From assembly GCF_003853415.1 (NCBI RefSeq), contig NZ_QTPP01000008.1:180733-244732 (forward strand): a DNA stretch of 64,000 nt, read 5' to 3'. A program made the position numbers and the translations under genes. Below are positions 8,967 to 19,039 of the stretch, in pieces. This DNA comes from Burkholderia sp. Bp9142 (lineage in GTDB: Bacteria; Pseudomonadota; Gammaproteobacteria; Burkholderiales; Burkholderiaceae). The notes under the pieces were generated by a model. It made no database searches. It had not been told where the DNA came from and was given only the letters and a program-made list of their open reading frames with translations. The number at the start of each line of letters is the position of its first letter. Within the stretch, counting starts at the first letter, position 1.

Positions 8967-9314
8967 AGGCCGCCTCGCTGCGTGTCACGCGCTCGAGCCG
9001 CCGACCCGACGCTGCTGGCGTCGTCGTGCCGCATCGCCGCATTGCGTATCGTTCGTATCGCCTGCGCCGGCACCGCGGCCGGGACCGCTTCGCGACGCAT
9101 TGCACACGACGGCTCTAAAGCAAAGGTAGTCCGCTCCCCTGCAACGTGCAAGGCAGCGCCACGGGGAAGCGTGCGCCGTGTACCCGCGCGCATGGCGGCG
9201 ACGCATGCGGCGATGCCATGCAAAACGGCCGCCCCCGGCATGGGTTGCCGAGGCGGCCGTCGCCCGGGGCCGCCGGGTATTCAGGGCCGGCGCGGCGGGA
9301 AAAAAGGCGACGCG
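8967..9314. other. Intergenic region upstream of oxidase operon
   Basis: No credible gene is seen in these 348 bases. The region should hold the promoter of the oxidase operon and contains the terminator of the upstream membrane-protein gene (9225-9260). I could not identify a convincing -35/-10 pair or a -24/-12 promoter by eye. Confidence 0.5.
9225..9260 (-). terminator. Rho-independent terminator
   Basis: ACGGCCGCC and GGCGGCCGT form a perfect 9-bp outer stem, and inside it CGGCA and TGCCG pair around TGGGT. On the minus strand the hairpin is followed by a short T run (TTTT, including the last stem base). It lies 54 bases after the stop of the 9315-9830 gene and separates that gene from the oxidase operon. 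Confidence 0.75.
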
Positions 9315-9830
9315 TCAGTCCCCCCTGCTCAGCCTGCGCCATCGCTCCAGCCTGCCGTAGGCGACGGCGGCAACCACGCCGAACAGCAGGTTTGCCAGCA
9401 AGGGGCCGGAACCGCGCTCCGAGATGAACCATGGGAACACGGCCGTCATCACATGGAAGTTCCACACATACGCGACGATGCCGAACGCCAGCCCGATCAC
9501 GGCCTCCATGCCCACGCTCGAATCGAAGCGGAAAGGCGCCATGATCGCGGCGAGCATCATCCCCATGATCGCGCCGAGCACGTAGTGCAGCAGCAGCGCC
9601 ATCGCCACGATTTCGAGGCTGAATTGCGACATCTGGCTGAGCGCGCCTCGGCCCATCACCATCGCCGCGATCTTGTGCGTCGGTCGCCACGGGCTTTCAC
9701 CGAGCACCAGCGTCGACCAGAAGAATTCCAGCACGATCACCAGCGCACCGCCCGCAAGACCGGCCACGGCAGCGGAGATCCAGTCCGGCGTGCGCCGTTC
9801 CCAATGGTGGGATTGCATGTGCAGCTCCAT
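9315..9830 (-). CDS. Conserved four-helix membrane protein of unknown function
   Basis: A 171-residue protein with four predicted membrane helices (about 22-40, 72-95, 115-136 and 143-160 from the chosen start) and short loops. I do not recognise a functional domain. The start MELHMQSHHW at 9830 is chosen because a near-perfect AAGGAGGT lies three bases before it. It sits upstream of the oxidase operon on the same strand but a strong terminator intervenes, so it is probably transcribed separately. A role in respiration is possible from position only. Confidence 0.7.
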   Translation of the reverse strand: MELHMQSHHWERRTPDWISAAVAGLAGGALVIVLEFFWSTLVLGESPWRPTHKIAAMVMGRGALSQMSQFSLEIVAMALLLHYVLGAIMGMMLAAIMAPFRFDSSVGMEAVIGLAFGIVAYVWNFHVMTAVFPWFISERGSGPLLANLLFGVVAAVAYGRLERWRRLSRGD

Positions 9831-10121
9831 ATGACCTCCTTGCTGACGGTTCAGCTTCAGCACTCAAGTTCAGAACACGCCCTTCGCGTCGAAATGTACG
9901 CCCCGTGTGCGATTCGGAATGGCCGGACACGGGGCCGGCGCAAGACACGAGCCGGTGCGCCGCATTGCGCCACGGCGCGTTTTGCGTGCAATCCGACATC
10001 GGCACAGGCAAGCCGTTGGCGCGCGGCGTTTCCCTCCTCGCTCACCGGGTGAGGCAAAAGGGCCGCGTTCGGCGAATTGCGTCGATGTGCGCAGGTATTC
10101 ATGCAAGCGGGTTTTCGCGTG

Positions 10122-10631
10122 TCAGGGGAAGATCGGCGTCGTGGGCTCGCCACCCTCCAGGTCCGCCTTGGGAAAATGCTGGGCGACCATCTGCTCGATT
10201 TCCTGCTCTCGCAGTGCCGGCACGTCGGCCATGATCAGGATCTGGCCTTCCCGGATGGCGTCACGAAAGCGCGCGAGTCGCCCATTCGGCTCGGCGATGC
10301 CGATCATCGCGGCCGTCCACGCCCCGAAGCCCGCTCCCGCCATCGTCAATGCGACGACGGCGCCGCCCGCAATCACGAGCTCCGCAGGGGGGAAGACCAG
10401 CGCGACGAGACCGATGAGCGCGCCCGTCGCGCCGCCGAGTGCGACGCCGCGCTCGAGCGCGTGCACGACATCGCTGCTTTGCAGCAGAGACGCTTCGGGT
10501 AACTGATCAAGTGTGACGCTGTGATCGGCGAGAACGTGTATATGGCGCCAGATGATGCGCGCGCGCAGCAAGTCATCGACGATCGCCTTCGCCATCTGCG
10601 TATCGGGTACGAGAAAATAAAGGCGTCTCAT
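10122..10631 (-). CDS. DUF1269-like membrane-associated stress protein
   Basis: The 169-residue protein starts with a short ferredoxin-like segment (MRRLYFLVPDTQMAKAIVDDLL), has a glycine/alanine-rich double hydrophobic hairpin at about residues 64-112, and ends in a soluble segment (GQILIMADVPALREQEIEQMV). This pattern resembles DUF1269/general-stress proteins, whose biochemical function is not established. A GAGGGG site lies seven bases before the ATG. It is monocistronic between two unrelated small genes. Confidence 0.7.
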   Translation of the reverse strand: MRRLYFLVPDTQMAKAIVDDLLRARIIWRHIHVLADHSVTLDQLPEASLLQSSDVVHALERGVALGGATGALIGLVALVFPPAELVIAGGAVVALTMAGAGFGAWTAAMIGIAEPNGRLARFRDAIREGQILIMADVPALREQEIEQMVAQHFPKADLEGGEPTTPIFP

Positions 10632-10863
10632 GTTGGCACCCCTCTTTTTGCGGTCGGCTCATCCGGAACAGAGCCTTTTCTATTCTATGTCAGCATCGGC
10701 CGTGCGATACCCGCGCGTATACGAGCGTTGCGAGCGTTGGCGCCGCAATGTGCGTGGATTTCGTCGAACGTCGGGTTCCCGCCCGGGTGCGGTGCGATCG
10801 TTCAACCCGCGTGACATGTGCGCTCGAAGAGCGGCCGCCGCCGTCAATGGCGGCTGGTTCGCG

Positions 10864-11079
10864 CTATCCGCGGTTGCGCAGCGGCTCCAGCAGGCTCCTC
10901 AGGCCGTTATGGTCGATCTCGTGCATCAGCGCGAGCTGTCGGCCGATTTCGCCGCGCGGGAACCCTTCGCGAGCCAGCCAGTTGAGGTAAGGCCCGGGCA
11001 GGTCGGCAATGAGTCGACCCTTGTATTTTCCGAAGGGCATGGTGACGGTGACAAGGCATTCAAGATCTGGGGCGCGCAT
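10864..11079 (-). CDS. DUF3820 family small protein
   Basis: The core MPFGKYKGRLIADLPGPYLNWLAREGFPRGEIGRQLALMHEID matches the DUF3820 family of small proteins (about 70 residues), described as putative quorum-sensing-regulated factors in some annotations. The start is uncertain: an ATG at 11079 (71 residues) is given here, a GTG lies at 11094 and another ATG at 11040; none has a clear ribosome binding site. Molecular function is unknown. It is monocistronic. Confidence 0.65.
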   Translation of the reverse strand: MRAPDLECLVTVTMPFGKYKGRLIADLPGPYLNWLAREGFPRGEIGRQLALMHEIDHNGLRSLLEPLRNRG

Positions 11080-11406
11080 GCCGGTATTGTGCACGGATTT
11101 GCGCTCCGCACGCGCGCCACGGCCCCCCCTGTCGTGTGCTCACCGATCCGCGCCGACCGACGGTCGTGAAACCGGCCCTGCATGGAAAGGAAGACCGAAT
11201 CGGGAAGCCGATCGCGGTCGACAGCGGGAGTCGTATCGACCGTCGGATCGAGTCTGACGAATACCGACGCGCCGGTCGGAATGACATACGGAAAATCGAC
11301 ACGCGAATGCTTCCGGCGGGACCTCACGGAAACGACCCGGCAAAACCGCCGCTCCCCTTCTTGCCTGCTAGACTGGAATTTCCCCCTGCAAACCATGGAG
11401 GGAATC
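11080..11406. other. Intergenic region, no gene seen
   Basis: These roughly 330 bases separate the DUF3820 gene from the small gene at 11407. I see no convincing gene or hairpin, only the Shine-Dalgarno sequence of the downstream gene at its end. It probably holds two divergent promoters. Confidence 0.4.
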
Positions 11407-11595
11407 ATGATGTCGATCTACGTCGTGAAGACCGGTGAGCAGTTCCTCTGCACCGCCGAGGACGGCGACATCGGTATGGCACCGGCAATTGAAGATGCCA
11501 CGTCCTTCGGTTCGTATGAGGAAGCGGAAAAAGCGGCAAACACGCATGCCGACCCCGGATACGAAATCGTGGCCGTCTGCGTGATCAGGCACTGA
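11407..11595 (+). CDS. Small hypothetical protein (62 aa)
   Basis: A 62-residue acidic protein (MMSIYVVKTGEQFLC...) with no signal peptide or membrane segment and no family I recognise. GGAGGG lies four bases before the first ATG, which is why a longer in-frame ORF beginning at 11182 is not used. The sequence pattern (YEEAEKAANTHADPGYEIVAVCVI) suggests a compact alpha/beta fold. Its role is unknown. Confidence 0.6.
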   Translation: MMSIYVVKTGEQFLCTAEDGDIGMAPAIEDATSFGSYEEAEKAANTHADPGYEIVAVCVIRH

Positions 11596-11812
11596 TCCGC
11601 TGCCCGGTGCGGATGATGGCCCGCGTGTCGGACGCAAGTCGCCGTGCGGCATCGTCGTCCGTGCGACGATGACGGCGACGGCGACACCGCACCCGCCCCG
11701 CGTGACGCGTTGCCTGCGTCGATGGCCTGCGTCCCCGGACGGCACCGCTACCGCAAGCGAGCCGTCCGGTCGGTTTCGACGGCCACGCCTGCGGCAACCC
11801 GGTCGCTGCTTG

Positions 11813-12475
11813 TCACTTCCGCAGCGAAATTTCCACCCGGCGATTGCGCGCCCGCCCCTCGGCGGTATCGTTCGATGCCGCCGGATTGGCTTCTCCATGC
11901 CCCGTCGCGGCAAACGCCTCCGCCTTCAGCCCGTGTTCGCGCAGATACCCCGCGACAGCATCGGCGCGGCGCTTCGACAGCGCCTGGTTGTGCGCATCCG
12001 AGCCGGTCGCGTCGGTATAGCCGTCCACGTCCACGCGCGCGAAATGCTTGTCGCCTTGCTGGTTCAGCAGCGTGTCGAGCGCGGCGGTGGCCGCGGACGT
12101 CAGCACGGCGGAGTCGGTCGCGAAGTAGGCATCGCCGGTCAGGCTCACCTTCTCGACCGGGGCGGGCGCGGCCGCGGCAGCCGCGGCAGCCGGCGCGGGT
12201 GCCGCACCACACTGGAACACCATCGAGTGCGGATCGGCGCCGTCGCGGTACGGCGTCGTGGAATCGACCACGCGCACGGCCTCGTTGCCGCACATGCGCG
12301 TCGCGACCTTCATGCAGGTCTTCGCGCTCGAGAGGATGCCGTGGCAGTCGACGCGAAAGGTCCGGATGCCGTCGCGGGGCTGCAGCTCGTATGCGTTGTA
12401 CGTCGGCCCCGACGCGCTCGAACAGGCAGCGAGGGAAACGACGGACGCCAGCAGTGCAATAGGAATGTTTTTCAC
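11813..12475 (-). CDS. OmpA-family lipoprotein
   Basis: A 220-residue protein with a lipoprotein signal ending in the lipobox SLAAC (cysteine near residue 18), a low-complexity Ala/Pro linker (about 92-107), and a C-terminal OmpA peptidoglycan-binding domain (VDVDGYTDATGSDAHNQ, LSKRRADAV, GHGEANP, RNRRVEI). It should be anchored in the outer membrane and bind peptidoglycan. The start is GTG at 12475, supported by CGGAG seven bases upstream. It lies 124 bases after the trimeric adhesin on the same strand; OmpA-like lipoproteins next to trimeric autotransporters are common in Burkholderia and may stabilise the adhesin, which is inference. Confidence 0.88.
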   Translation of the reverse strand: MKNIPIALLASVVSLAACSSASGPTYNAYELQPRDGIRTFRVDCHGILSSAKTCMKVATRMCGNEAVRVVDSTTPYRDGADPHSMVFQCGAAPAPAAAAAAAAPAPVEKVSLTGDAYFATDSAVLTSAATAALDTLLNQQGDKHFARVDVDGYTDATGSDAHNQALSKRRADAVAGYLREHGLKAEAFAATGHGEANPAASNDTAEGRARNRRVEISLRK

Positions 12476-12499
12476 TTGATTACTCCGAAAATGCGATGG

Positions 12500-12517
12500 G
12501 CGCCGCACGTGCGGCGC
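12500..12517. repeat. Perfect palindrome between adhesin and OmpA lipoprotein genes
   Basis: GCGCCGCACGTGCGGCGC is an 18-base perfect palindrome in the short gap between the two genes. It may work as an RNA hairpin that partly uncouples expression of the lipoprotein from the adhesin. There is no T-tract. Confidence 0.5.
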
Positions 12518-12599
12518 GATGGCGCAGCCGCAGGCGCGTGCGTTGCGGTCGACGCGGTCCGCTCCGGCACGGCGTGCCGGAACGAACCGCTGCGCGCGA

Positions 12600-15500
12600 T
12601 CACTTCCACTGATACAGCATGCCCGCGCCGACGACGCGCTGGCTGCCGGCGAAGCCGCCGTTCAGCGTCGCCTTCAGGTTCTCCGTGATGCGCGCCTGCA
12701 TGCCGACCGCCATGGCCTTCTGACCCTGGAACGTCGCCGTGCCGACACCCATCGCGAAGTTCGAGTCGCGATCCATGTGCGGGATCGACGCCATCGCGGC
12801 GGTTGCGGCGATCCCCTCGCGTGCCATCGAATCGGTCTGCTGGATCTGCTGCTGCATCTGCGTGAGCTGGTTGTTGACCGTGTTCAGCGATTGCGTGAAC
12901 TGGTTCGATACCGCATTCAGCTGGTTCACGTTCACCGCATCCGTGCCCTGCGTGCCCGCGGCGACGTTGACGACCTGCCGCGCCGAATCCGCCGAGCCGA
13001 CCGCGACGACGTTCGAGCGGCCGCCGTCGTTGCTGCCCGCGCCGACCGCCGCCGAATTGCTGCCCGACGAGGTCGCCCCGACGCCGATCGCGGTCGAGCC
13101 GCTGCCGGACGCCGTCGACGCGTTGCCGACCGCCGTGCTGTTCGAGCCGGATGCCACCGCGCCCGATCCGCCCGCCGACGAGTTCGAACCGCTCGGCCCC
13201 GGCGGCACGTTGCCGCCGGACGGATTCGACGTGTAAGAACCGCCGAGGTTGGTCGTACGCTGGTCGATCAGCGTCGTCAGCTGGTTCGCGACCGAGTCGA
13301 GCTGCGACACGTTCACCGCGTCCGTGCCGTTCTTGCCGGCGGCGAGGCCGGTGATCTGCCGGTTGCCGACGTTCACTTCGCCGGCCGACGACTGCGGGCT
13401 GCTCAGGCCGTACGCGACGTAGTTCGTCAGCGCGCCGACCGTGGTCAGCGAGCCCGCGCCCAGTGCGACGCTGTTCGCGAACGTCGCCGATGCACCGGCA
13501 CCGAGCGCGAGCGCATCGGTCGCGTTGCTGTGCGCACCGGAACCCAGCGCGACACTGCCCACGCTGACCGCCACCGCATTCGCGCCTTGCGCGACGGACT
13601 GCGCACCGGTTGCCGTCGCGCCGCTGCCGAGCGCGATCGCGTCGGCCTGCGCCGAGCTCGCCGCCTGCCCGATCGCGATGCCGCCGGGCGCGGTCTGGTC
13701 GACGATCGCGCCGTTGCCGATGCCCACGCCGTTGTCGCCGTTGACGACCGTCGTCGGCCCCACCGCGACCGATTCCGCGCCGACGGCGAGCGAGTCCGCC
13801 GCCGTCGAATTCGCGTGGAAGTACTTCTGGCCCGTGACCGCGAACGACTGCAATGCACCTGCCAGCTGCCGTACCGTCACCGCATCCTGCTGGCCGGTGC
13901 CGTCCGCGACGTTGGTGATCTGGCGATACGTCCTGTTCGTCGCGTCGCCGACCGACACCGCGCCGAGCAGCGTCTGGTCCGTCGTGTTGAACGGGATCGA
14001 CGCGGTGCCGTTGCGGAGGATGCCGGACGACGGCGCCGTCGCGCGATCGGCCACCGCGCCCGAACCGAGCGCGATGCTGCCGTCCACGCGCGAGATCGCG
14101 TTCGGCCCGATCGCCACGCTGTCGACGCCGATCGCCTGGCTGTCCGGCGCGGTCGAGTTCGCGTGGAAATACTTGATGCCGTGCGCGTTGATGTTGTCGA
14201 TCGCCGAGCCGACGTTGTTGTTGATCGTGGTCGAGCCGTCGCTGTTGTACGTCACGTACGACGGCGCCGAAATCGTGCCGGTCGTCGGGTCGTAGGTCGA
14301 GCCGCCGCCGATCGCGCCGGCCGTGCTGTTGCCGAGATTGGTGTTGTTGTTCACGATCGAGCTCAGGCCCGTCGACAGCGAACTGATGCCCGTCGACGTG
14401 GCGGTCGACAGCGATGTCAGGTTGCTGTTCGTCGCGCTCAGGCCGGTGGACAGCGAGCCCACCACCGTGGAAGTCGACGTCGACAGCGACGTGATCGTGC
14501 TGTTCGTCGAACTCAGGCCGGTCGACAGCGAGCTGATGCCCGTCGACGCGGAAGTCGACAGCGACGTGACCGTGCTATTCGTCGAGCTCAGGCCGGTCGA
14601 CAGTGAGCTGATGCCCGTCGACGTCGAAGTCGACAGCGACGTGACCGTGCTGTTCGTCGAGCTCAGGCCGGTCGACAGCGAGTTGATCCCCGTCGACGTC
14701 GAGGTCGACAGCGACGTGACCGTGCTGTTCGTCGAGCTCAAGCCAGTCGACAGCGAGTTGATCCCGGTCGACGTCGAGGTCGACAGCGACGTGATCGCAC
14801 TATTCGCCGACGACAAACCCGTCGACGTGGACGTCGACAACGAAGTCACCGCGCTGTTCGTCGAGCTCAATCCAGTCGACAGTGAGCTGATCCCCGTCGA
14901 CGTCGAAGTCGACAGCGACGTGACCGCACTATTGGTCGACGACAACCCCGTCGACAACGACGAAACGCCAGTGGACAACGACGTGATGCTGGACAACGTC
15001 GACGTCGACAGCGAAGTCACCGCCTGGTTGGTCGCATCGAGCTGCGAGCCGTTGATCGCATCCGTGCTCGTCGAACTGATCCGCCCTGCCGCGACGTTGG
15101 TGATCTGACGCTCGGCGCCCACCGCGCCGACGCTGACGACGCTGGTCGGATTGATGCCGTTGAAGCTGTACGTGACGCCGCCGATCGTCCCGGTCGCGGT
15201 CGGATTCGGCGCGGCCGTCACCGAACCGGACCCGAGCGCGACGTCGTTGGCATGGGTCGCCACCGCCGACGCGCCGAACGCCACCGCGCCCGCCGCTGCC
15301 GCCGTCGACGTATTGCCGAGCGCGAGGGAGCCGGTGCCCTGCGCATTGTTCGAATTGCCGATCGCGACCGCGCCGTCGCCGTTCGCGGTGTTGTTCGACC
15401 CCAGCGTGACCGCACCGGTGCCGATCGCGGTGCTCGGGTCGCCGATGGCGACCGCGCCGTTGCCGCTCACGGTCTGGCCTTCGCCGAGTGCCACCGCACC

Positions 15501-16736
15501 GGTGCCGCCCAGCACCTGAGAGTTGTTGCCGCCGGCAATCGAGCCCGCACCCGCGGTAGCAGCGACCGAATTGCTTGCCCCGATCGCCACGGTGGAGCCG
15601 GCCGCCGCAACACTGTTGATACCGATCGCCGTCGCATTGATGGCCGACGCAGTCGCGCCGGCGCCGAGTGCGGTACCCGAAATACCTGTCGCGAGCGCGA
15701 GATCCCCGAGCGCGACACCGAACTGCTGCGTCGCGGTCGACTGAACGCCCATCGCGATCGAACTGAGACCCGATGCATTGGCGTTCAGGCCGTACGCCTG
15801 CGCATTGTCGGCGCCGGCCGTCGTGTTCGAACCCAGCGCGATCGAGCTGGTGCCGAGCGATTGCGTACCCGAGCCGGGCACGCCCGCCGTGCCGCCCCAG
15901 CCGATGGCGACCGACGACGTCCCCTTCGCACCGCTGTTCACGCCCATTGCCACGCCCGAATTGCCGGAAGCCAGTGCGCCGCTGCCCACGGCAACGCCTG
16001 CCGCGCCCGAGCTGGTCGACTGGTTGCCGAGCGCGACGGCCCCCGTGCTGATGGCATTGGATGCATAGCCGAGAGAGACGCTTTGGGCCCCGGAAGCGCT
16101 CGCCCCGAGACCGAGCGCCGCCGCATACTGACCGGAAGCCAGCGCATTGTTGCCGAGCCCGATCGCGGACACGCCGGTCGCCGCCGCACCGCTACCGAGC
16201 GCCACCGAGCCGCTTTGCGTCGCGCTCGACAGGTTGCCGAGCGCAACCGAGTAAGCCCCTGAACCGATCGCCTGCACGCCCATTGCCACGCTGTTGACGC
16301 CGGTTGCCTGCGAGTTGATGCCGATGGACGTCGCGCCATCGGCCATCGCGTGCGCGCCCGGGCCGATCGCCGTGGCTGAAACGCCGGTCGCGGTGGACAG
16401 GTTGCCGAACGCAGTGGAATTCACCTGCGTGGCAACCGAGCCGTTGCCGATCGCGATCGAGCTGGCGCCGCCGGTCGCGGAGCCGCCGCCCGCCGAATAC
16501 TGCGCGTGCGCACCCGCCTGAAACAGTCCGAGATACGCGGCCGCCATCATCATGACGAGTCGCCGGGGCGACAACCCCGGCGGCGGCGCGATGCGCGTGG
16601 CGGCACCCGCGTGCGCGGCAAGCACGCCCGCGTTTCTCGACGACGCCACGCGCTTGCCGCGCGCACGATCGAGCTCGGATGCCGCAACCCAGGCCCCCAG
16701 TGCTTCGTTCCAGATCGACTTGAACGACTTGTTCAT
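12600..16736 (-). CDS. Trimeric autotransporter adhesin (YadA-like)
   Basis: The 1378-residue protein begins with an extended signal peptide region ([21 protein letters not shown]), with a second hydrophobic part ending AHAQ near residue 80. A long head follows, made of YadA-head repeats of the SxAxG type (about 85-480), then a neck, a Ser/Thr-rich stalk of 25-residue repeats (about 570-790), further head and neck modules (about 815-1250), and a C-terminal YadA anchor (about 1300-1378, ending GAGMLYQWK) that forms the outer-membrane trimeric barrel. Such proteins mediate adhesion and serum resistance. The start at 16736 fits the ESPR motif and a GAGGG site. The nearby OmpA lipoprotein and divergent two-component system are plausible partners. 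Confidence 0.95.
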   Translation of the reverse strand: MNKSFKSIWNEALGAWVAASELDRARGKRVASSRNAGVLAAHAGAATRIAPPPGLSPRRLVMMMAAAYLGLFQAGAHAQYSAGGGSATGGASSIAIGNGSVATQVNSTAFGNLSTATGVSATAIGPGAHAMADGATSIGINSQATGVNSVAMGVQAIGSGAYSVALGNLSSATQSGSVALGSGAAATGVSAIGLGNNALASGQYAAALGLGASASGAQSVSLGYASNAISTGAVALGNQSTSSGAAGVAVGSGALASGNSGVAMGVNSGAKGTSSVAIGWGGTAGVPGSGTQSLGTSSIALGSNTTAGADNAQAYGLNANASGLSSIAMGVQSTATQQFGVALGDLALATGISGTALGAGATASAINATAIGINSVAAAGSTVAIGASNSVAATAGAGSIAGGNNSQVLGGTGAVALGEGQTVSGNGAVAIGDPSTAIGTGAVTLGSNNTANGDGAVAIGNSNNAQGTGSLALGNTSTAAAAGAVAFGASAVATHANDVALGSGSVTAAPNPTATGTIGGVTYSFNGINPTSVVSVGAVGAERQITNVAAGRISSTSTDAINGSQLDATNQAVTSLSTSTLSSITSLSTGVSSLSTGLSSTNSAVTSLSTSTSTGISSLSTGLSSTNSAVTSLSTSTSTGLSSANSAITSLSTSTSTGINSLSTGLSSTNSTVTSLSTSTSTGINSLSTGLSSTNSTVTSLSTSTSTGISSLSTGLSSTNSTVTSLSTSASTGISSLSTGLSSTNSTITSLSTSTSTVVGSLSTGLSATNSNLTSLSTATSTGISSLSTGLSSIVNNNTNLGNSTAGAIGGGSTYDPTTGTISAPSYVTYNSDGSTTINNNVGSAIDNINAHGIKYFHANSTAPDSQAIGVDSVAIGPNAISRVDGSIALGSGAVADRATAPSSGILRNGTASIPFNTTDQTLLGAVSVGDATNRTYRQITNVADGTGQQDAVTVRQLAGALQSFAVTGQKYFHANSTAADSLAVGAESVAVGPTTVVNGDNGVGIGNGAIVDQTAPGGIAIGQAASSAQADAIALGSGATATGAQSVAQGANAVAVSVGSVALGSGAHSNATDALALGAGASATFANSVALGAGSLTTVGALTNYVAYGLSSPQSSAGEVNVGNRQITGLAAGKNGTDAVNVSQLDSVANQLTTLIDQRTTNLGGSYTSNPSGGNVPPGPSGSNSSAGGSGAVASGSNSTAVGNASTASGSGSTAIGVGATSSGSNSAAVGAGSNDGGRSNVVAVGSADSARQVVNVAAGTQGTDAVNVNQLNAVSNQFTQSLNTVNNQLTQMQQQIQQTDSMAREGIAATAAMASIPHMDRDSNFAMGVGTATFQGQKAMAVGMQARITENLKATLNGGFAGSQRVVGAGMLYQWK
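14362..15023 (-). repeat. 75-bp tandem repeats in adhesin stalk
   Basis: About eight to nine consecutive units of roughly 75 bp encode the 25-residue pattern [20 protein letters not shown] plus five more residues. Units near 14641 and 14716 are almost identical at DNA level. Repeat number can change by slippage or recombination while keeping frame, so the stalk length may vary between strains. Confidence 0.85.
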
Positions 16737-17108
16737 CTTGTTTTTCCCTCGGTTCTCATGTGCTGGATGACGCAACAGCGAACGCGGTCGGGCGAAGACT
16801 GTCTCCGTGTACGCCCGTCCCACGACGCCCCGCTACTCACTTCGCATACCTAACTGAACTTCCGAACGGCCCTGCACGACACTCGCGACACACGTCGCGA
16901 TCACACGACCGCGCGCCGCGCGTGTCCGTCAGGCACGACGCGCAGCACCGATCGCGATGGATCGAATCATGGAAACCGGCATCGCGGGCCAGGTGACGGC
17001 ACGATGCGCGACACACGCGTAACAGACGCACGCGAGCGCCGTCGCGCCGGCCCGGCGGCGACTTCGAATTTCATGAGAAAGCGTCGTTCAGACGCCGAAT
17101 GGACGCAT

Positions 17109-17131
17109 GCCGGCCTGCCCCGCAGGCCGGC
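17109..17131. repeat. GC-rich hairpin upstream of adhesin
   Basis: GCCGGCCTGC and GCAGGCCGGC form a perfect 10-bp stem with a CCC loop, about 370 bases upstream of the adhesin start. No strong T-tract follows on either strand. It may lie in the 5' leader of the adhesin transcript. Confidence 0.5.
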
Positions 17132-17381
17132 GGTCCTGTTTCATTCGGGAGGGGGATGACGCCCCACACACCCCGGAGCTGAAGCATGCGCCGCGGGATC
17201 GCGGACGCTGACAGCCGACACCGGTTCGAGCGATCCGGTGCTTTGATCTGCCACGCTTTTCATGTTCATGTTTTTTTCGTGCCGCCGATTCGAGAGCGCG
17301 CGCCGCGCAACCGCCACCCGGGGGATCGAACTGCCCGGCGACCGACGCGAACTGACTCACCCCTTTCCATCCAGGCACGCA

Positions 17382-17411
17382 CCGGAGATTCCGGATTCCC
17401 GGAATCTCCGG
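17382..17411. promoter_or_regulatory. 13-bp inverted repeat with CCGG ends
   Basis: CCGGAGATTCCGG, a four-base spacer, then CCGGAATCTCCGG: two exact reverse-complement 13-mers. Each arm is itself close to a small palindrome. Related shorter copies occur at 17587-17598 and 17729-17742. This could be an operator set for the divergent genes. Confidence 0.45.
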
Positions 17412-17750
17412 CAATTGGCCGGATGACCCCTACATCTAATTAATTGACTGACTTTCTTTGACTATTTCCTGCTGACCGCTGTGTCACACTCTCATCAGCT
17501 TCCACATCCTTCAATTCATCTCGTATATCAAACAATCCGAAGGATGAGAAGCTTGCACCGCCCTCGTGCCGACCCTCGCCGCAGCACCGGAATCCCGGAA
17601 TTTGAGATTGTCAGCACTCAATGTCACATTGAATATTGAACACTCAAACATGCCACTGCGACAAATAAATATCGCATGGAAGCCGCTTCTGATGAAGAAC
17701 CGATTCCATCCGCCTCGGGCCTAGTGTGCCGGGATTCTCCCGATCAAACC

Positions 17751-17788
17751 TTTTCCCGGGCGGACAAATTGTTTTCCCGGCCGGACGA
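17751..17788. promoter_or_regulatory. 17-base direct repeat with 21-base period
   Basis: TTTTCCCGGGCGGACAA and TTTTCCCGGCCGGACGA differ at two positions and start 21 bases apart, which is two turns of the helix. Such spacing is typical of tandem binding sites for a response regulator. They lie about 420 bases before the response regulator gene and about 1.0 kb before the adhesin start. Confidence 0.45.
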
Positions 17789-18205
17789 TATTTACATTCA
17801 TACAAGCCGGCAGGGAATTGCACTTGAATGTGAAGAATTTTTTAACCGGGTATGAATAAAACTTAAATCACTGAGAAACCGAACCAATGATTTCTTTCCA
17901 TACCGTAATTCGCCGCGCGCGCGACACATTTCGCGCCGAGTCATCGTTCGGGCCAATTCAATTTACGCGAATTAAAAAACGGAAACAACGACCGATATCC
18001 CGCATCGGATTCGGCACTTTTTCCCACTCCATTTTTTCCCGCAGCCGGGTTATCACGCAGGTTCCGGCCGCTGTCAAACATGCCCACACGGATCGCACGG
18101 AATCCTCACCGCCGGCCGTATTGTCGACATATAATTTTTTGCAACAATCGTGCACATAGATGCATCGAGTCTGACCCGGCCTACCTCCCCTACGCGTTCG
18201 CAACC

Positions 18206-19039
18206 ATGTCATCCCGTTCGTCCAGTCCGGCGTCGCTCCGCGCCACGCCGGATCTCGTTGGCGCGCATATTCTTGTCGTAGACGACCGCCCGAACGACCT
18301 TCGGCTCCTCACGGAGATCCTGCGTTCGGCGCGATGCAGGATCAGCGTCGCCTTCGACGGCCTGCAGGCCTATCACCGCGCGCAGGCCATCGCGCCCGAC
18401 CTGATCCTGATGGACGTCCGGATGCCGCGCATGGACGGTTTCGCCGCATGCCGGCTGCTGGCATCGACACCGTCGACGCAAAACATTCCGGTCATCATCC
18501 TGACCGCTGCCGGCGATCTCGGGGATCGCATCGCGGGGCTCGAAACCGGCGCACTGGACTACATCGTGAAGCCGTTCGAACCGGCCGAGGTGATCGCACG
18601 AATCCGCAATCACCTGAAGCGTGCGCGGCGCGGCCAGCCGTTCGCGCACCTGCCTGAACTACCCGACCATCCCGACGCCGCGCTGGTGCGCGCGGCAAGC
18701 GACATCCTGCTGCGCGAATTGCGCAATCCGCCGACGCTCGACGAACTGGCGCGGCAGGTCGGCACGCACGAAAAGCGGCTGTCGCGCATATTCCGCGACC
18801 ATCTCGGCCAGACCGTGTTCGAATACCTGCGCGACACGCGGCTGCGCGCCGCGAAGCACTTTCTCGCGGAAACGTCGATGGGGATCGGCGACATCGCCGA
18901 GGAAATCGGCTTCTCGACGCCCGGCAATTTCGCGACGGCGTTTCGCGAACGGTTCGGCATCACGCCATCCGACTGGCGGCGCCAGCGTCCGACGATCGAC
19001 GCACTGCCCGCGTCGCATGATCACCCGCGCGATGCGTAG
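18206..19039 (+). CDS. Response regulator with AraC-type DNA-binding domain
   Basis: The 277-residue protein has a receiver domain (about 20-140) with acidic pair D26-D27, phospho-acceptor D70 (LILMDVRMPRMDG), T100 and K122 (IVKPFEP), then an AraC/XylS double helix-turn-helix (about 165-265; LDELARQVGTHEKRLSRIF and GDIAEEIGFSTPGNFATAFRERFG). The ATG at 18206 starts just before the receiver; an upstream in-frame ATG would add an unrelated tail. Its 3' end overlaps the sensor kinase start. It likely controls genes near by, such as the divergent adhesin, but this is inferred from position. Confidence 0.9.
   Translation: MSSRSSSPASLRATPDLVGAHILVVDDRPNDLRLLTEILRSARCRISVAFDGLQAYHRAQAIAPDLILMDVRMPRMDGFAACRLLASTPSTQNIPVIILTAAGDLGDRIAGLETGALDYIVKPFEPAEVIARIRNHLKRARRGQPFAHLPELPDHPDAALVRAASDILLRELRNPPTLDELARQVGTHEKRLSRIFRDHLGQTVFEYLRDTRLRAAKHFLAETSMGIGDIAEEIGFSTPGNFATAFRERFGITPSDWRRQRPTIDALPASHDHPRDA

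Larger units (their letters stand above)
16737..18205. other. Large intergenic regulatory region between adhesin and two-component system
   Basis: This 1.47-kb region has no gene I accept. It is richer in A and T than its neighbours from about 17440 to 18180. It holds several related inverted repeats with CCGG arms (17382-17411, 17587-17598, 17729-17742), a 17-base direct repeat (17751-17788) and an unrelated GC-rich hairpin (17109-17131). It should hold the promoters of the adhesin (minus) and the response regulator (plus). Confidence 0.6.

Noticed and set aside
12519..14606. Long open frame (695 codons) antisense to the adhesin
   Set aside because: It is rich in Arg, His and Asp as expected for a shadow of a repetitive GC-rich gene, and the adhesin on the other strand has clear domains from signal to anchor.
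17088..17414. Minus-strand open frame of 108 codons upstream of the adhesin
   Set aside because: It spans two strong inverted repeats and has no domain-like sequence; more likely leader or regulatory DNA.
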